Positions 1 through 20,100 of a stretch of 64,000 nucleotides of DNA are shown one piece after another. Positions within the stretch are counted from its first letter, which is position 1. Each line of letters begins with the position of its first letter. Position numbers and translations under genes: made by a program. The notes beneath the pieces are model-generated. The model was not told the origin of the DNA. It ran no database searches and saw only the letters and a program-made list of their open reading frames with translations. Origin of the DNA: Oscheius sp. JU75 (taxonomy: Eukaryota > Nematoda > Chromadorea > Rhabditida > Rhabditidae); NCBI GenBank assembly GCA_037178855.1, contig JASJZC010000001.1:4650001-4714000 (forward strand), in the 5' to 3' direction.

Positions 1-33
1 TTTTGCGTAATGACCCTAGGAAATCTGGTATAC

Positions 34-272
34 CTGAGCTGAGGTTCTGTGAGCAAAGCCAAGTTTGCTCAACTCAGAAGCAAACTGGCATGCAAATCTC
101 TCCTGAACGTTTGTTGTATATTTTGTTCGCTAGTTACCTGTGAAGTTTCTCCGTTTTTCTCGCCGACGACGACTCGCGATTTGGCGTGATAGTGTGCCTT
201 ATTTGCCAAGTAGAGCTCGGCCAGTAGTCGGTTCTCAGGCACTAAAACGGGCTTTTCTTCGAAGGGGAGCAT
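34..272 (-). CDS. Partial gene running off the left edge (first two coding exons)
   Basis: The start ATG is at 272. The first coding exon (138-272) encodes 45 residues and ends in a clean CAG|GTAACT donor. A second phase-0 exon of 13 codons fits at 34-72, ending CAG|GTATAC, and the gene continues beyond base 1. The peptide begins MLPFEEKPVLVPENRLLAEL and is followed by a basic, Lys/Arg/His-rich stretch. It has no signal peptide or membrane span. I do not recognise the family. Codon use resembles the confident genes in this window and both splice sites are canonical, so a real gene is likely even though the function is unknown. Confidence 0.45.
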
Positions 273-278
273 AACCAA

Positions 279-985
279 GCGGACACTTCCTCATTTGCGC
301 TTCCATTATCTTGACCAGGGATTCTCTTTTCTCAAATTAGTTCTCTGGGGCCAGAATTGTAGATTTAATGAGACCATTTTCTTTACTTTCTCACACTGTA
401 CGGGTTTCAAAACCGGAGCCGAAAACAAACAAACTCGCCAGTGAACGGGATGGAATTGGGCTTGGCCCCAGATTTTCGTTGTCGCGTCTGCTCTTCTTCC
501 TCTTCCTCCATGGGATCTGGAAAAGTGTTAGAGGAAGTCAAAGGAAAGGAGAAATGGTTTGGGAGAAGTTCGATGGCGGGCAAAGAGAGACGGGAATGTT
601 TAGCAATGAGAGCGAAAGAGAGCGGCGTGGGATGCCCAGCCTGCAGGGAGTTCCCGGCAGCGAGCATGTTCGATTCGCCATCCCGGGCGCGAGCTAGCCT
701 TTCGGTTTGGTTAAGCTAATGGAGTTGCTTCCACCCTTATAGCTCCCAAAACAAAAGTAAGATGGCAAAAGATACGAAGAAAGGCCGTTCTTCGAGCCTC
801 CGAAGTAAAGATGCAGTCTATTCAAACTAAGGTTTCTTGTGTGGAGGAAAAGAGGATAGCAATGATCTGCCTGAACTAAACAAATCGGGAAGAAGCTGCA
901 AAGAAATGGGAGAATCAAAACTTTACTAAAATCGCTTTTCTGGGGGTTTTTATTCAAGTTTTGGCTGCCTTCTTTTACTCGGACT
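279..985. other. Intergenic, no supported gene
   Basis: This stretch lies between the partial left-edge gene and the small gene at 986-1254. Open frames on both strands are short, purine-biased and lack splice or family support. I see no RNA gene or repeat here. Confidence 0.4.
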
Positions 986-1254
986 TTACTTCTTCTTGCC
1001 GGCGTAGGTCATGGTGAAGGTGGCTGCCTTCTGGTACTGGAACTTGAGGGCAGAGGGAAATGACGGGGCGGTGGAGTGACCGGAGGAACCAGAGCAGGAG
1101 CCGAGCAGCAAGGAGGGGCAGCAGCTATCGGGCTGGATTCTTTCTTGGCACCAGAGCCGAACAGTTCCGCGTTCATGTCGACATTGAGGTCCGTCATCTT
1201 GTTGCCCGAATTGACGGCATCTACCGGGATGAAGGCTGGGATCGTTTTACTCAT
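986..1254 (-). CDS. Small protein of unknown function (about 75-80 aa), one very short intron inferred
   Basis: The ATG at 1254 (context AAGAATGAG) opens a frame with good codon use: MSKTIPAFIPVDAVNSGNK, then an Ala/Pro/Ser-rich stretch. The tail in another frame, ending FTMTYAGKKK and a TAA at 986-988, also looks coding. A phase-0 intron of 38 nt reconciles the two frames: a GTCACT donor after a Val-Pro-Pro run, a pyrimidine tract, and CTCAAG before FQYQKAATF. Introns of 34-45 nt are normal here. The gene is head-to-head with the next gene, about 110 bp between starts. No family is recognised. The weak donor keeps confidence modest; an assembly indel is the main alternative. Confidence 0.4.
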
Positions 1255-1366
1255 TCTTGCCTGAGCATTTTGACTAATGACCATTTTTGTACCAGAAAAT
1301 GCCCCTAGCAACCTTTTGAACACCTTGCTCTAACTAAAGCAGTGTCATTAACCTTTTTACCATCAG

Positions 1367-3238
1367 ATGGTCGCAATAACCGCTTCGCCGCCGATGTCTT
1401 CATATCGGAAGAGGTTCATCAGCTGCAGTGGAACATACTACATCGATGGAACTAAGTCTAGCCCGTCAGTTTCCTTATTTCCTAAGGTTAGCTCATACTT
1501 TCTAGGAAATGGTACTGGTCATTCATTCTACTCTTCCTGATCCTGCTGTTCTGCTTCATCGTTGCAGTCGTATGTCTTGTAGCGGAGTTGTCAGGTAAAT
1601 TTGTTCATTTTTTCGCGACTTTCACAAATTTCAGCCGGTCTTTCCGTCATAGAAGAGTTTCAGAAGCACTGCAAAAACGACGCTATGGTGACGCATGACC
1701 AGCTGCTGAGGTATGAGCGCTACTTCAATTCGTAAGTTTTGTCACTTCAATTTTGCTAAAGATCGACACTTTAGATTCCCAGACAAGAGACTCGATCAAA
1801 TATGCGGTAGTGTAACCTGCTTCATCAAGAACAACAAGACCGTCACCGGAGTCAACAATCGCAATCCTGATGCTCGTGTTCTCGGGGAAACCGTCTTCTC
1901 TGACTGGTGTCTCAAGGAGAGGGAAAGGGTTGGTGTCTTCAGTATATCTGGAAATCAGTCATGTTCGAGTTTTCGTTGTCAGAAGTTTCGATGAGATGTA
2001 GCAGTTGCCTTCTAGTCTTTTGTTCCCTGTCGCGGCGAATGAACTAGGTCTACGCACGATGAAGCAGCGTAACAGATGATTTAGCTCATCCTATTCTGAC
2101 TAAATACATGCGCATAACAGCAAAACGTCTGTCTAGAGATATTGTAGCGGAAATGAAATCTTCCAGTCATGGTAGAGACTAGTAGCCCATTGTCTGAACC
2201 ACCAGAAATATATCCATGACTACAAAATTCGCCTAACTACAATAATTCATAAAATCGTCGTTTTACAGTATCAGGGCAATCTGTCAGCTGATCCTGTTCG
2301 CCAGCTTCTCGATTCTGATAAGAATATTTATCGCCATGTCCAGGAATACGAGAAGTTTGTGCATCTTGTTGGCTATAACGGTACGCTCGATCTCGTTTGC
2401 CTTCTCTACAACACCTTTTTCAGATTCCGCAAGTCTGTCCGACAAACTCGTGTCCGGCCTGGTTCAATGGCGTCACTATTTCGAAACCAATGACGATGAA
2501 ATCTTCTTCGGGACGTCCGAGTACAACAAGGCGATGAACGACAGCAAGCTTTACGAATATCTGAGAGATATAAACGTCGATGCGGAAGGAATTCACAAGT
2601 CCTGGCTGGTGAAGAATAGAGTTTTCGCAACAGGTTTGTTTCCTTTTCTTCCTGAAAAACACTAAGCAAACTTAGAACTATACGTGCCCGATCACGTCTT
2701 TTTCTACAATTCGAGTTCGAATGAAATCATTACTGACGGAGTCTGTGTTCCTCATGGATACACCGTAGTGAAAATTTACGCCATTGTTCTCGGCTTCGGT
2801 AAGCTTTTTTTTCCCCTATTTTTTCTTACTTATCGTGTTTAGAAGGATCCCATTGGATTGTCCAGCCGGTCGGACAGAAGTGGAAGCAGACTAGTCCTGG
2901 CGGAATTATGAAACTTGCGGATCGGTGCTACAAAAGCAATAACTTCCCTCGTCTCTTCGATCGCAAACTCCTTAACCCAGACGTTTCGGTAGGCTCGTTA
3001 ACTAATTCTGATCGTCGCGGTTAACTATTTTCAGTTATTTGTGTGTTGTCTTATTTTGATGATTGTTTCTTCTTCCTCTCCCACTCTACTAGTTATTTCT
3101 CCCTACATTGTTATGTTGTTATCTGTTTGTCAGAGACGGTTTGGGACTAATAGGACCAATCGCATCATTAAAATTATTCAGTTTAGAAAGTCTTTGGTTG
3201 TATTCAAAATAACCGCGACGAAACAGCTACAGAGGTAG
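1367..3238 (+). CDS. Membrane protein with an N-terminal and a C-terminal hydrophobic segment, unknown family
   Basis: The ATG at 1367 directly follows TTTTTACCATCAG, a trans-splice-like acceptor. A short cytoplasmic head leads to a membrane span (WYWSFILLFLILLFCFIVAV) around residue 30. Then comes a long extracellular region with scattered Cys and N-glycosylation sequons, and a hydrophobic Ser/Leu/Ile segment before a basic tail. Coding exons are inferred near 1367-1450, 1506-1594, 1634-1735, 1776-1926, 2269-2380, 2425-2631, 2677-2801, 2844-2988 and 3047-3238. The 1927-2268 intron is unusually long for this gene. The type II layout first suggests a Na,K-ATPase beta subunit, but the conserved Cys spacing and ectodomain motifs of that family are absent. 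I cannot assign a function. The first exon-exon join is ambiguous between two phase-compatible donors. Confidence 0.6.
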
Positions 3239-3731
3239 AAGGTCTCTGTTGAAGAAAGAGTTGAGCTCAAGAGGTGACTTTTCCTTATGTGGTGTTCGAG
3301 CCAATCCGGTAGCCAAGTTGAAGGTCTTGGAGTCGCGGAACATACAAGAAGCGAGACCTCACAAATCTCGAGGTAAATTTTCGCAAAACAAACTTTATTC
3401 AATAATATTAGTAATACAATGACGTGATAACACGATTTCAAAAATGAAGAGAAAAAGTGCTCGAAATGCGAGACAATATGGGACTAGGCTGGGAGTGGAA
3501 GACTAGCAGGAGGAAGTATTGTGCCGGTTGGGGAAGATAGAGATATCATAGATACAGAAAATACTCGAGAGCGACAGAAAAAAAGAGTTGATGAGAGCCA
3601 CAATAAATATTATTAACAGATCATCACGGGGTCAAGGTTCCCCGACTGAAATTGGCCGGAGGACGAAGATTTCTCAAAACGGGCTGTCAGGGGTGAAAAA
3701 AGGGCTAAGAATCTACGAGCTTGTGGAGTAG

Positions 3732-12613
<8,882 letters not shown>

Positions 12614-13422
12614 ATGGCTTCTTTGCCACAGCTCATACTTTTCCTCTGTCTGGTCACAATCGCCTTCCCCGCACCAAGACATATTGCTTCGACGCAGAAC
12701 GGAAGACATAATAGTCTTCTGAACATCTTGGAATCGATCGATGTCCTGGCACAGAGTTTGGATCTGGACGGAGAGGCCAGGACGAGTCATCACAGGACAC
12801 AACAGAGGAACCAGATATATCTTGTAAGTGCGTAACCATGCTGTTCAGTCCACTTTTGGCTGCCCGAGGCAGTACGGGCGAGAAGCTTCCCAGAATGACC
12901 GTGTGATTCAGTCAGCGGACATGGCTCAAAAAATGACATAACCGTGGTAATCTTTTGCTTTCAGGCCTTTGACGAGCAGTTGAACCAGCTCTTCGTGGAC
13001 ATCAGTCTGATCAAGGACTTTCTCTACTCTATGTTCCAGCTGGAAGACATGTTGATTTCCAAGCATAATTTGGGAACAATGGGGGATGTTGAAAGGTACT
13101 TTTGTCTAAAAAAAAAAATAGAATATGTTTCCCAGGAAAATGGTCGAAATAGCCAACGCTCTTGAGACGACGATGGAGTACTATCGTTTGGTCAAGACTC
13201 CGGAAGGAACCGTCAAGATTGTCAAGGTTGGTATTCGAGCCTCCTCTCTATTTCAGTTTGCAGAGAAAAATTTCAATTCTGGAAGACCTTGTTGATGTCA
13301 TACAGTTCTTGAAGGAGCAGATCAAGGACGCCGTCAATAGGGATCGGTCGATTCGCCTGCTCCCGACCCTGAAACTGCTAGGAAGCAAGGGTCCTCTAGC
13401 AAAATCCATTTTCCCGCATTAA
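12614..13422 (+). CDS. Small secreted alpha-helical protein, unknown family
   Basis: Four exons (12614-12823, 12965-13095, 13136-13226, 13264-13422) give 196 codons. Residues 1-22 form a clear signal peptide (MASLPQLILFLCLVTIAFPA). The mature part has no Cys and is rich in Leu, Ile, Glu and Lys with heptad-like spacing, for example an FDEQLNQLFVDISLIKDFL segment, suggesting an all-helical secreted protein. It ends in a basic LLGSKGPLAKSIFPH tail. The upstream frame is open but the signal peptide decides the start. The gene ends 22 bp from the stop of the convergent kinase gene. I recognise no named domain; a lipid-binding or ligand-like helical bundle is possible but not shown. Confidence 0.7.
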
Positions 13423-13444
13423 TCTTAACTTTTCATTAAAGGTT

Positions 13445-15045
13445 TTATACTAGAGCAGGATTTTCTTCTTCGAGTTGTTTCTTCAGTTCGGTCATGGTCG
13501 GTCGCTGGTCTGGATCGTGGAACATACAGCTGGAAATGAGTGTTAAGGAAAAACCAAAGCGGGGGACTTCTGAACAAGTGAGAGAATAGCTTACCTCTCC
13601 ACAACGTTCCTGAGCTCTGGGTTGATATGGAAAATTGGATCCCAAGATTTATCACTTCTTAATCTTCGATGTAGTAGCTCCCACAAGACGACTCCCAGGC
13701 TGAAGACATCAACTTTCTCGTTGTAAGGAAGCGGAGGATATTCCTGCATTCCGCGGATCTCTGGAGCCATGTAGGCATCCGTGCCTCTACTAAAATATTA
13801 TTTAAAGCTCCACATCCTGTTGTAGCATTGCTGTATTTTTTTAGCGACCTCCTCCCCGAATAGTCATGTTCTCTCACTTGTACGTTTTCGTGCTACCGCT
13901 GATCTCACGGCTGATTCCGAAGTCACACAATTTTGCCGCACCTAGACTGTTGGTCTTTTCATCGTAATGGACCAAAATACTGAAAACAACTGGTCATTAA
14001 TCCTCTCAGTATACCCACTTGGCTGGTTTGATATCCCGGTGTACAATTCTCCGATTGTGCATTTCCGCTAAAGTTCCCGCGATTTCAATCATCCAATGGA
14101 CCAACTGTACAAGACTGTACTTGTATTTTGTTTCATGAATTACTGAAAAATCCGTTACATAAGCTCAGTAAATCGTGTACCATGCGCCAAATCGGTCTCC
14201 AGATACTCCATGACAAATCCAACCACTTTTTTATCCTGGTACAGAAATCCATAGAAATTTACGATACCGGGATGGCGCTTACATGTTTTGAAATTAAAAA
14301 AATGTGGAAACATACGATTAGGGCACTCGTGATCTCGCGGATTTTCGAACGTTCTTCACATTGAGTGCTTAAATGTTTCACTGCCACTTTTCCGTAAGTT
14401 GGATGCTTCCGACGGTAGACATTGCCACCACTACCACTACCAATATAGCTATTATGGCTGAATGTGTCACAAAAGCCGGCTTCTGTGAACTCGCAGAGTG
14501 TTGCCTCCAGGACTGGCAAAATACTGAAAACATAGGAAATAATTCTTGAAGACATGCCTTTCAACAGACGGTCTTCTTTGGATTGGACGAAGAGGAGTAG
14601 GAGGATGAGGTAGCGGCCCAGGGGTGGAGGTAGACTCGGAAGTTGGATCAATTGGAACCGAGGGTGCTTCTTGGGGTAAGGGGGGAGGTGGTGGAGATGG
14701 TTCTATGTTAACAACAGAGGATGGTTGTTCTTCAGCAGGAGGAGGTGCTTCATCCTCAGAAGAAGAAGATTTTTTGTGGAAGTTATTGTGAATCCACGGC
14801 TTGGCCTATAAGTTATTTCTCACCGGTCATAAAGACTCCCTTAAAGTTTGTTCGAAACATTTGGCCGTGTTTCTTTTTAAAAACAGAATGCAATCTGGCT
14901 TCATAAACACAGTCAAATAGTTTGTTCGAGAGGTAGACAAAACTCACTTCTTTGTTCCATATCTTCGAGACGCTTGTGCGTAGGGGCATAGGGACCTGTG
15001 TGGTTATCAAAATGGGGTGTGTTTTGAAAGCGCTACGACAGCGCA
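13445..15045 (-). CDS. Protein kinase of the TKL / MAP3K type with a proline-rich N-terminal region
   Basis: Catalytic motifs appear in order on the minus strand: Gly-rich loop GSGSGGNVY (near 14410-14450), VAVKHL with the ATP-anchoring Lys, the catalytic loop HRDIKPAN (14019-14060), CDFGISRE (DFG, about 13920) and GTDAYMAPEI (APE, about 13770). The C-lobe is DVFSLGVVLWEL and DPDQRPTM, with the stop at 13445. Exons 13445-13529, 13595-13786, 13878-13979 and 14019-14104 are firm. The N-terminal exons carry a Ser/Glu tract and long Pro runs, typical of scaffolded MAP3Ks, but the start and the joins around 14150-14300 and 14810-15045 are uncertain. All catalytic residues are present, so it should be active. 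MAP3K/TKL placement rests on the DIKPAN and DFGISRE motifs. Confidence 0.8.
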
Positions 15046-15807
15046 AAACAAATAGCAGTTAGAAATTCAGTTATGAATCAGTTTTCTTGCTATGAAAAAG
15101 TGTAGAAAGCCAAAGAGATTACTTTGAACTTGTCGAGTCAGGTCTAGTTCGAGCCCGTCAGTTCAATTCAAGTCTGCTCTGGCAGAAGGTCGTCTTCTGA
15201 TGTTCGCCCAGCTGCTGCTCGTGCCCTTCTGCTCATCGTCTCCTGCAAATGCTTTTGTAAATTGACAATAAGTACAGTGAAGAACGAATCTTTTTTAGTG
15301 ATACTTGTGGAGCAATTGCTGCTCCCTACGAGGGAGACCTTTCCAAAAATATTCAACTTCTACTTCGCAGGGTCGAAATATCCCAATACCTCAAAAAGAT
15401 TTAAGGATCTTATAAAAAGCTACAGATAGACCAGATTCTTGGAACACCCTTAACAGTGGCAACCTGAGATATTACAGGTGGGACTACCGTGACTTGATCA
15501 TGCGGCCTACTGGTTAGCACTTATCTCTTTGATCCATTGTTCAACGATACGAAGAGACGAAGGTTTTATATTCCGTGTAATGTAGGAGGCTCCAAAATGC
15601 TAAATGCATAGTATTGGACCAACGTACAGATTACAAATTCCGCCAAACTGGACAACCAAAGTACACCAGTGAAAAAAAAGTGAACAGGTAAGATTCGAAA
15701 GCCCTTCTCGTCATTCTATTGTGCCAGTCACTAATTTTTAGTGACCGTCTCTCTCGATAAGATCGCTCGTGAGGGACTGGCTTCTCTCTGCCTCTAGTCA
15801 ACCAGTC
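15046..15807. other. Intergenic between kinase 5' end and ground-like gene; possible stray exon
   Basis: On the minus strand at 15170-15242 a TTTGCAG acceptor precedes an open stretch with good codon use that stops at once in every frame and contains no GT. It could be a terminal exon of an unseen gene or a 5' UTR exon of the kinase. A TGGTTAGCAC-type A-box-like motif near 15501-15520 hints at another tRNA-derived relic. Nothing else is supported. Confidence 0.3.
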
Positions 15808-17041
15808 ATGCTGTTGTGGCTTCTCTTCTTTGCAACCTTTGTTTTTCAGTCGAATTCTGACCATGAGGTGACTTTCCTTTAATAGAAAAACTGGGTTCAC
15901 TTTCATAATCCACATCTTGATCGTACTCATTTTGAAGCATTTTTCGTGAAAAACTCGTTTGTGAATCTCGTGAGTGCAATGGGACCGTCTGCGAGAAAGT
16001 GGTATGTGAATATCATACCCTATTTCCAAGAAGTGATGCTGGATTTTAGCTCCAATTAGAAAGTCCGCTCAACCTCGCCAGTGAAAATTAGAAAGGGGAT
16101 ACTTATATATCACCAAAAACTGAAAAATTTTCAGGTCAATCGAAGCAAAAGACAGCCACCTTTTTTCCCACCTCCGATGTCTTTCACCCCCTTCACGGGA
16201 CTTCGTCAAATGATTCGGGAAAGAATCCATGACCATATCCAGTCGCATTTTCACCAGCCTGGTAAGAGTGTAGTCTTCATAAAATATATTCCAGATGTTC
16301 GCCAAAGAATCCAAACCAGAGTCCAGAACAAAATCGAAGCATGGCGGAATATCACCGAAGCCAAGGGTTGCTTCCAGAATGAACATGGTTTGCATACGGT
16401 CCAGTAGAAAAAGAAGGTTCTAGGCTACAAATGCTGCTCCCAGAAACTGTTCACCTTTGTGGGAGGAGCTTTTAAGAATCCGATTCTGGAACGTCTTTTG
16501 TCTAGAGTTGATCTGCAAAAGGTTGTGAACAAGGTCGTGGTAAGTTTCGTTACTTTTTGTGCCAGGAAATGTAAAAATGGAGTACCGCAGAATGTTTAGG
16601 AACTAGTTCAAAAGCACTTCGACTCTTCTTTCGAAGTCGTCATAGCCCCGAGAGACTTTGCCAGTAAGAACACCTTCCGCAGCGATCTGATGTGCAAGAC
16701 AAAGACTCCGAATGGGAAGGTTAGTAGGAAAAGAAGTTGGCTGTGTATAACGCGAGATCGCATATATGTCTTGCCCGTACCATCTCCTCGAGCTCTTGTC
16801 AGGCCTATCAACTGTTCTACAGCTTTGTTGAACATTACCAGGCTAAACAATAACTTTTTGAATCTGAAACAGACAATGATTATAGACAGTTCTGGTCTAT
16901 GCGACTCCGGTTCCCTACAGTACAGCGCCTGGAACTCTCCGCCGTCTGACAGAGAAGGAAATTCAGTCTAAAGGATGGGGAGAGAGTCTGCTCCACATCT
17001 CTAGACTCTCCTTCTTCGGAAATAGGACAAGAAGACATTAG
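15808..17041 (+). CDS. Secreted ground-like domain protein (nematode grl/hedgehog-related type)
   Basis: Six exons (15808-15867, 16135-16261, 16295-16387, 16424-16539, 16600-16719, 16886-17041) sum to 223 codons. A signal peptide (MLLWLLFFATFVFQS) is followed by a furin-like RSKRQ site and a Pro-rich stretch. The C-terminal half fits the ground-like domain: a paired Cys (GYKCCSQKL), helical residues with spaced Leu/Val, FEVVIAPRDF where the family has a 'viC..dFsy' block, then MCKTKTPNGK and VYAT where the family has C...G.tCYAF. The last family Cys is Val here, so one disulfide is lost. Ground-like proteins are cuticle or extracellular proteins of the nematode hedgehog-related set. The final exon join uses a TATAG acceptor chosen because it restores the domain. 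Confidence 0.65.
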
Positions 17042-17132
17042 AGAACCACTTTTCATTATTCTGCAAAATAAATAGCCGGGTTAAAGCACGAGCAATATTG
17101 AAGAGAAAAAGAGGGACACGTGACGGTTGCCT

Positions 17133-20100
17133 TACGGCTGGCGAGAATAGGCTTCACAGGTTTTTCTATACAAGTTGCAGCACATTGTCGGCACGTGCTT
17201 CACCTGGCTGAGGAGACGACATGCCTAGGAGGTATTTAAAGAAATCATGAACAGTTCTCTCACCTTGAACATGGATGTTTCCACAGTATGATTGTGTTTT
17301 GTCGACCATTCTTGGACTTTCGACAAGTAGTCGTTGAAGTATCCGTCACAAATCTTTAGGTCTTCGGGATGGTCACAAGACTTGGGAACGACTGCCGGAC
17401 TGGCTTGTGTTGTCAGGGGATTGGCAGCTACTGGGGTGACTGGACCTGAATTACCGACTATACACTGATAATTCCAGGAGAGATGTAACTAAATTCTGAT
17501 TCAAAACATAACACGTTACCTGCAGTGAAAGGTGCTGAAGGGGCATTGGGAGCTCCTGAAGCAGTTGAAAGAGATGGAGCGATAGCTGCAATGCAACATT
17601 CGTTCGAGAATATTCTATCAACAGAATTTTTTTTATAGATATTTTTAAGATTCTCTCACTATTGTTATACCAGAAACACATTAAAACACTTTTTTTTGGA
17701 TTAGTGGTAGAGCAAAAGAGAAAAGCAGGACATTTTGGTCTCAGAAGCCTGTGTCTAGCTATTATTATTTGGTTATTCGCCCACATTCTGACTGGAAAAC
17801 TTCAATCCGAAGAGTATAATATTGACTCACTAGGTGTAGGACTAGAAGACTCTTCAGCATGAAGTTTTGGAATGCTGACGGGAGGAGAGAACGTCGTCGA
17901 GAGAGCTAAATAACCATTCAATCCTTCGACAGTCTGGGTTACCTTTAGGATCAACAGCTCCGTCAACATTGACAATTGGAGGCCGCGTGTGCTCGGTCTC
18001 GTTGTTAGACAAAACATCTACTTGGTCCTCTCCAATAGTTTCATTGCTTGCCAGATCTCCTGATCCTTCAACGTGATCACCACTTCCTTCGACAGTTTCT
18101 GAAACTCGTTGTAACAATCGAAAGCTCATGTTTACCTTCTTTAGCATCGACAATCTGCTCCGTAGGGTGTTTTGTTGTCTTTTTTCCCTTTCCACTCTTC
18201 TTTGGCTTCTTCGTCGTCTTCTTTCCATGATCTGCTTTCTCCTCCTCCTTCTTCTCGTTTTCGGTAAAGGCTGTTCCGGTGGCTACTTGTCCAGCGGAAT
18301 CTTCCTGTCTCTTATCCTGCTCAGCATCGATTATCTGTTCCTTTTCTGAACAGTCGGTACGATCCGAACTCCCAAGAACGTACCTTCAGACTTAGGTGTT
18401 ACTTCATTGAAGGCCACTATGGTCTCGTTTCTGTCTGGAATAAGAGGAATTGTAGAGAATATGAAGCAGAAAATGAGGAAGACTTGGTAGCTTTTAATCT
18501 GTTCTACTTTTTGTAATATGCCAGACATGCTTGAAAATGCTGTCTTACTGTTAGATTCCCGATAAGAACACAAACACTTACTCTCAGAAGTGTTAACTTC
18601 CCCTCCACTTGTTCCCAGTTCAGTAGTCGAGTTTCGAACATCGACCACAGCTACTGAAAAAGTTGTTCTTGAAAGTTCTTTCAGGTTAACAAACCAGGCT
18701 CGACCACTTGACCACCGGCCCCTTCAGGTTCCTTGACATCGACAGTGGGCTCGGTAGCGGATTCATTTTTGGGCTGGACATCAACGACGGATTCAGCTGA
18801 AGAAGGCGCTTTCACATCGACGACGGATTCTGAAGTTTAATGGTATCGCTTTTTAGTAGATTGTTAACCTGGAGATAGAGTAGTCTCTTTTCTGGCATCG
18901 ACGATGGCTTCCTTGGGTTCGGTCTTCGCATCAACTATCGTCTCCCCGTCTTTATTCAATTGATTGTCATCTAGAGGATTCTCTGCTGGCTCGGTCTTTG
19001 ACTCCTGTCCGCACTGCTCAATTCCGCAGACTTGAACAGCAATTGGTAAGGAGTTGTGCTTCTGCAGTTTGGGTCCTGCCACGAACTGTCCAGCATTGAC
19101 AGCGACTTGCAGAGTCACACATCCTTGTACCTCCTTCTCTTTGATGAAATCCTCGTTGACCGAGAACACTGTATGCGCTTTGCCATTCTTGACCGTGCTG
19201 CTCTGCAACGAAAAGAATTGAAACTGTATACTTCGACTCTATTGGTATTACAACAAGTAAAACCTTGATGCCCCATGTCCATGTTCCTGCCCTTGTATAA
19301 TAGAAACACCCACAATGAGCTTGACTTGATGAGCATTCTTCTCATCCTTTTGTGGCAGTTGATAGCCGGTGCTGATGAATCCCTGAGCTGTCTTGACCTT
19401 CCCATTCTCGGCAAAAGCCACAGCCATTGACAGTTCCTGCAAAACGAGACCCATTACCGATCTACTAGTATAGCCTAAGCGGCTTAGCATGGGATTCATG
19501 ATGATCCTTGCAAAACGGTATCGAATTTTCAGAGACTAATAATCCCCCGTCTCTCGACGAAAAAGACACAAGTGGAACTTCTTCTCCTCCTCAAGCTGCC
19601 CTGGAGGAGAGGTCGCGCCATAAACCGGACCTATCCGGCAAGGTCGAGACGTGAAAAAGCATAGGAATTAACCGCAAGGACACGCGAGCATATCGCCCAA
19701 GAAAAACTGGCTGCCTTTCACGGGGGCTAAATGGCAAAAAAGATGATTACTCACCTGCATAGATTCTCCGACTCCGACTGATGACCACCATTTACCCTTT
19801 TTGACGGGAATGTCGAAGGAGAAGACGTACTTGCCCTCCTCATGCTTCCAGCTGACAGTCTGTTTGTCCTTCTTGTACTCGCAGAGTGGCGCTTCTTCCC
19901 TCTTCACAACAGCTGAAACTTGAAGGGGGTGTGACGGTTCGAGAGAGTTCAGAAAAAGGAAAACACTCGACCGAATCGGGAAATGTCTTCTTCTTGTACG
20001 AGAGGACAAGACGTTTGTTTTGCAAATCTTCAAAGATCAAGAGGCACTGTGTTCTAGCCGGTCATTTGGGCTTGTCAGCCGAGAAAGAGAAAGGCTCTTG

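Noticed and set aside
368-719. Overlapping + and - open frames of about 90-110 codons
   Set aside because: Low-complexity purine-driven frames with no splice sites, no good start context and no recognisable motif.
1367-3238. Na,K-ATPase beta subunit
   Set aside because: The single N-terminal span suggested it, but the family's Cys pairs and YYPYYG/FxGRxxxK-type motifs are absent and there is a second hydrophobic segment near the C-terminus.
15631-16029. 132-codon minus-strand open frame
   Set aside because: Composition is unlike the confident genes and it is antisense to the signal-peptide exon of the ground-like gene.
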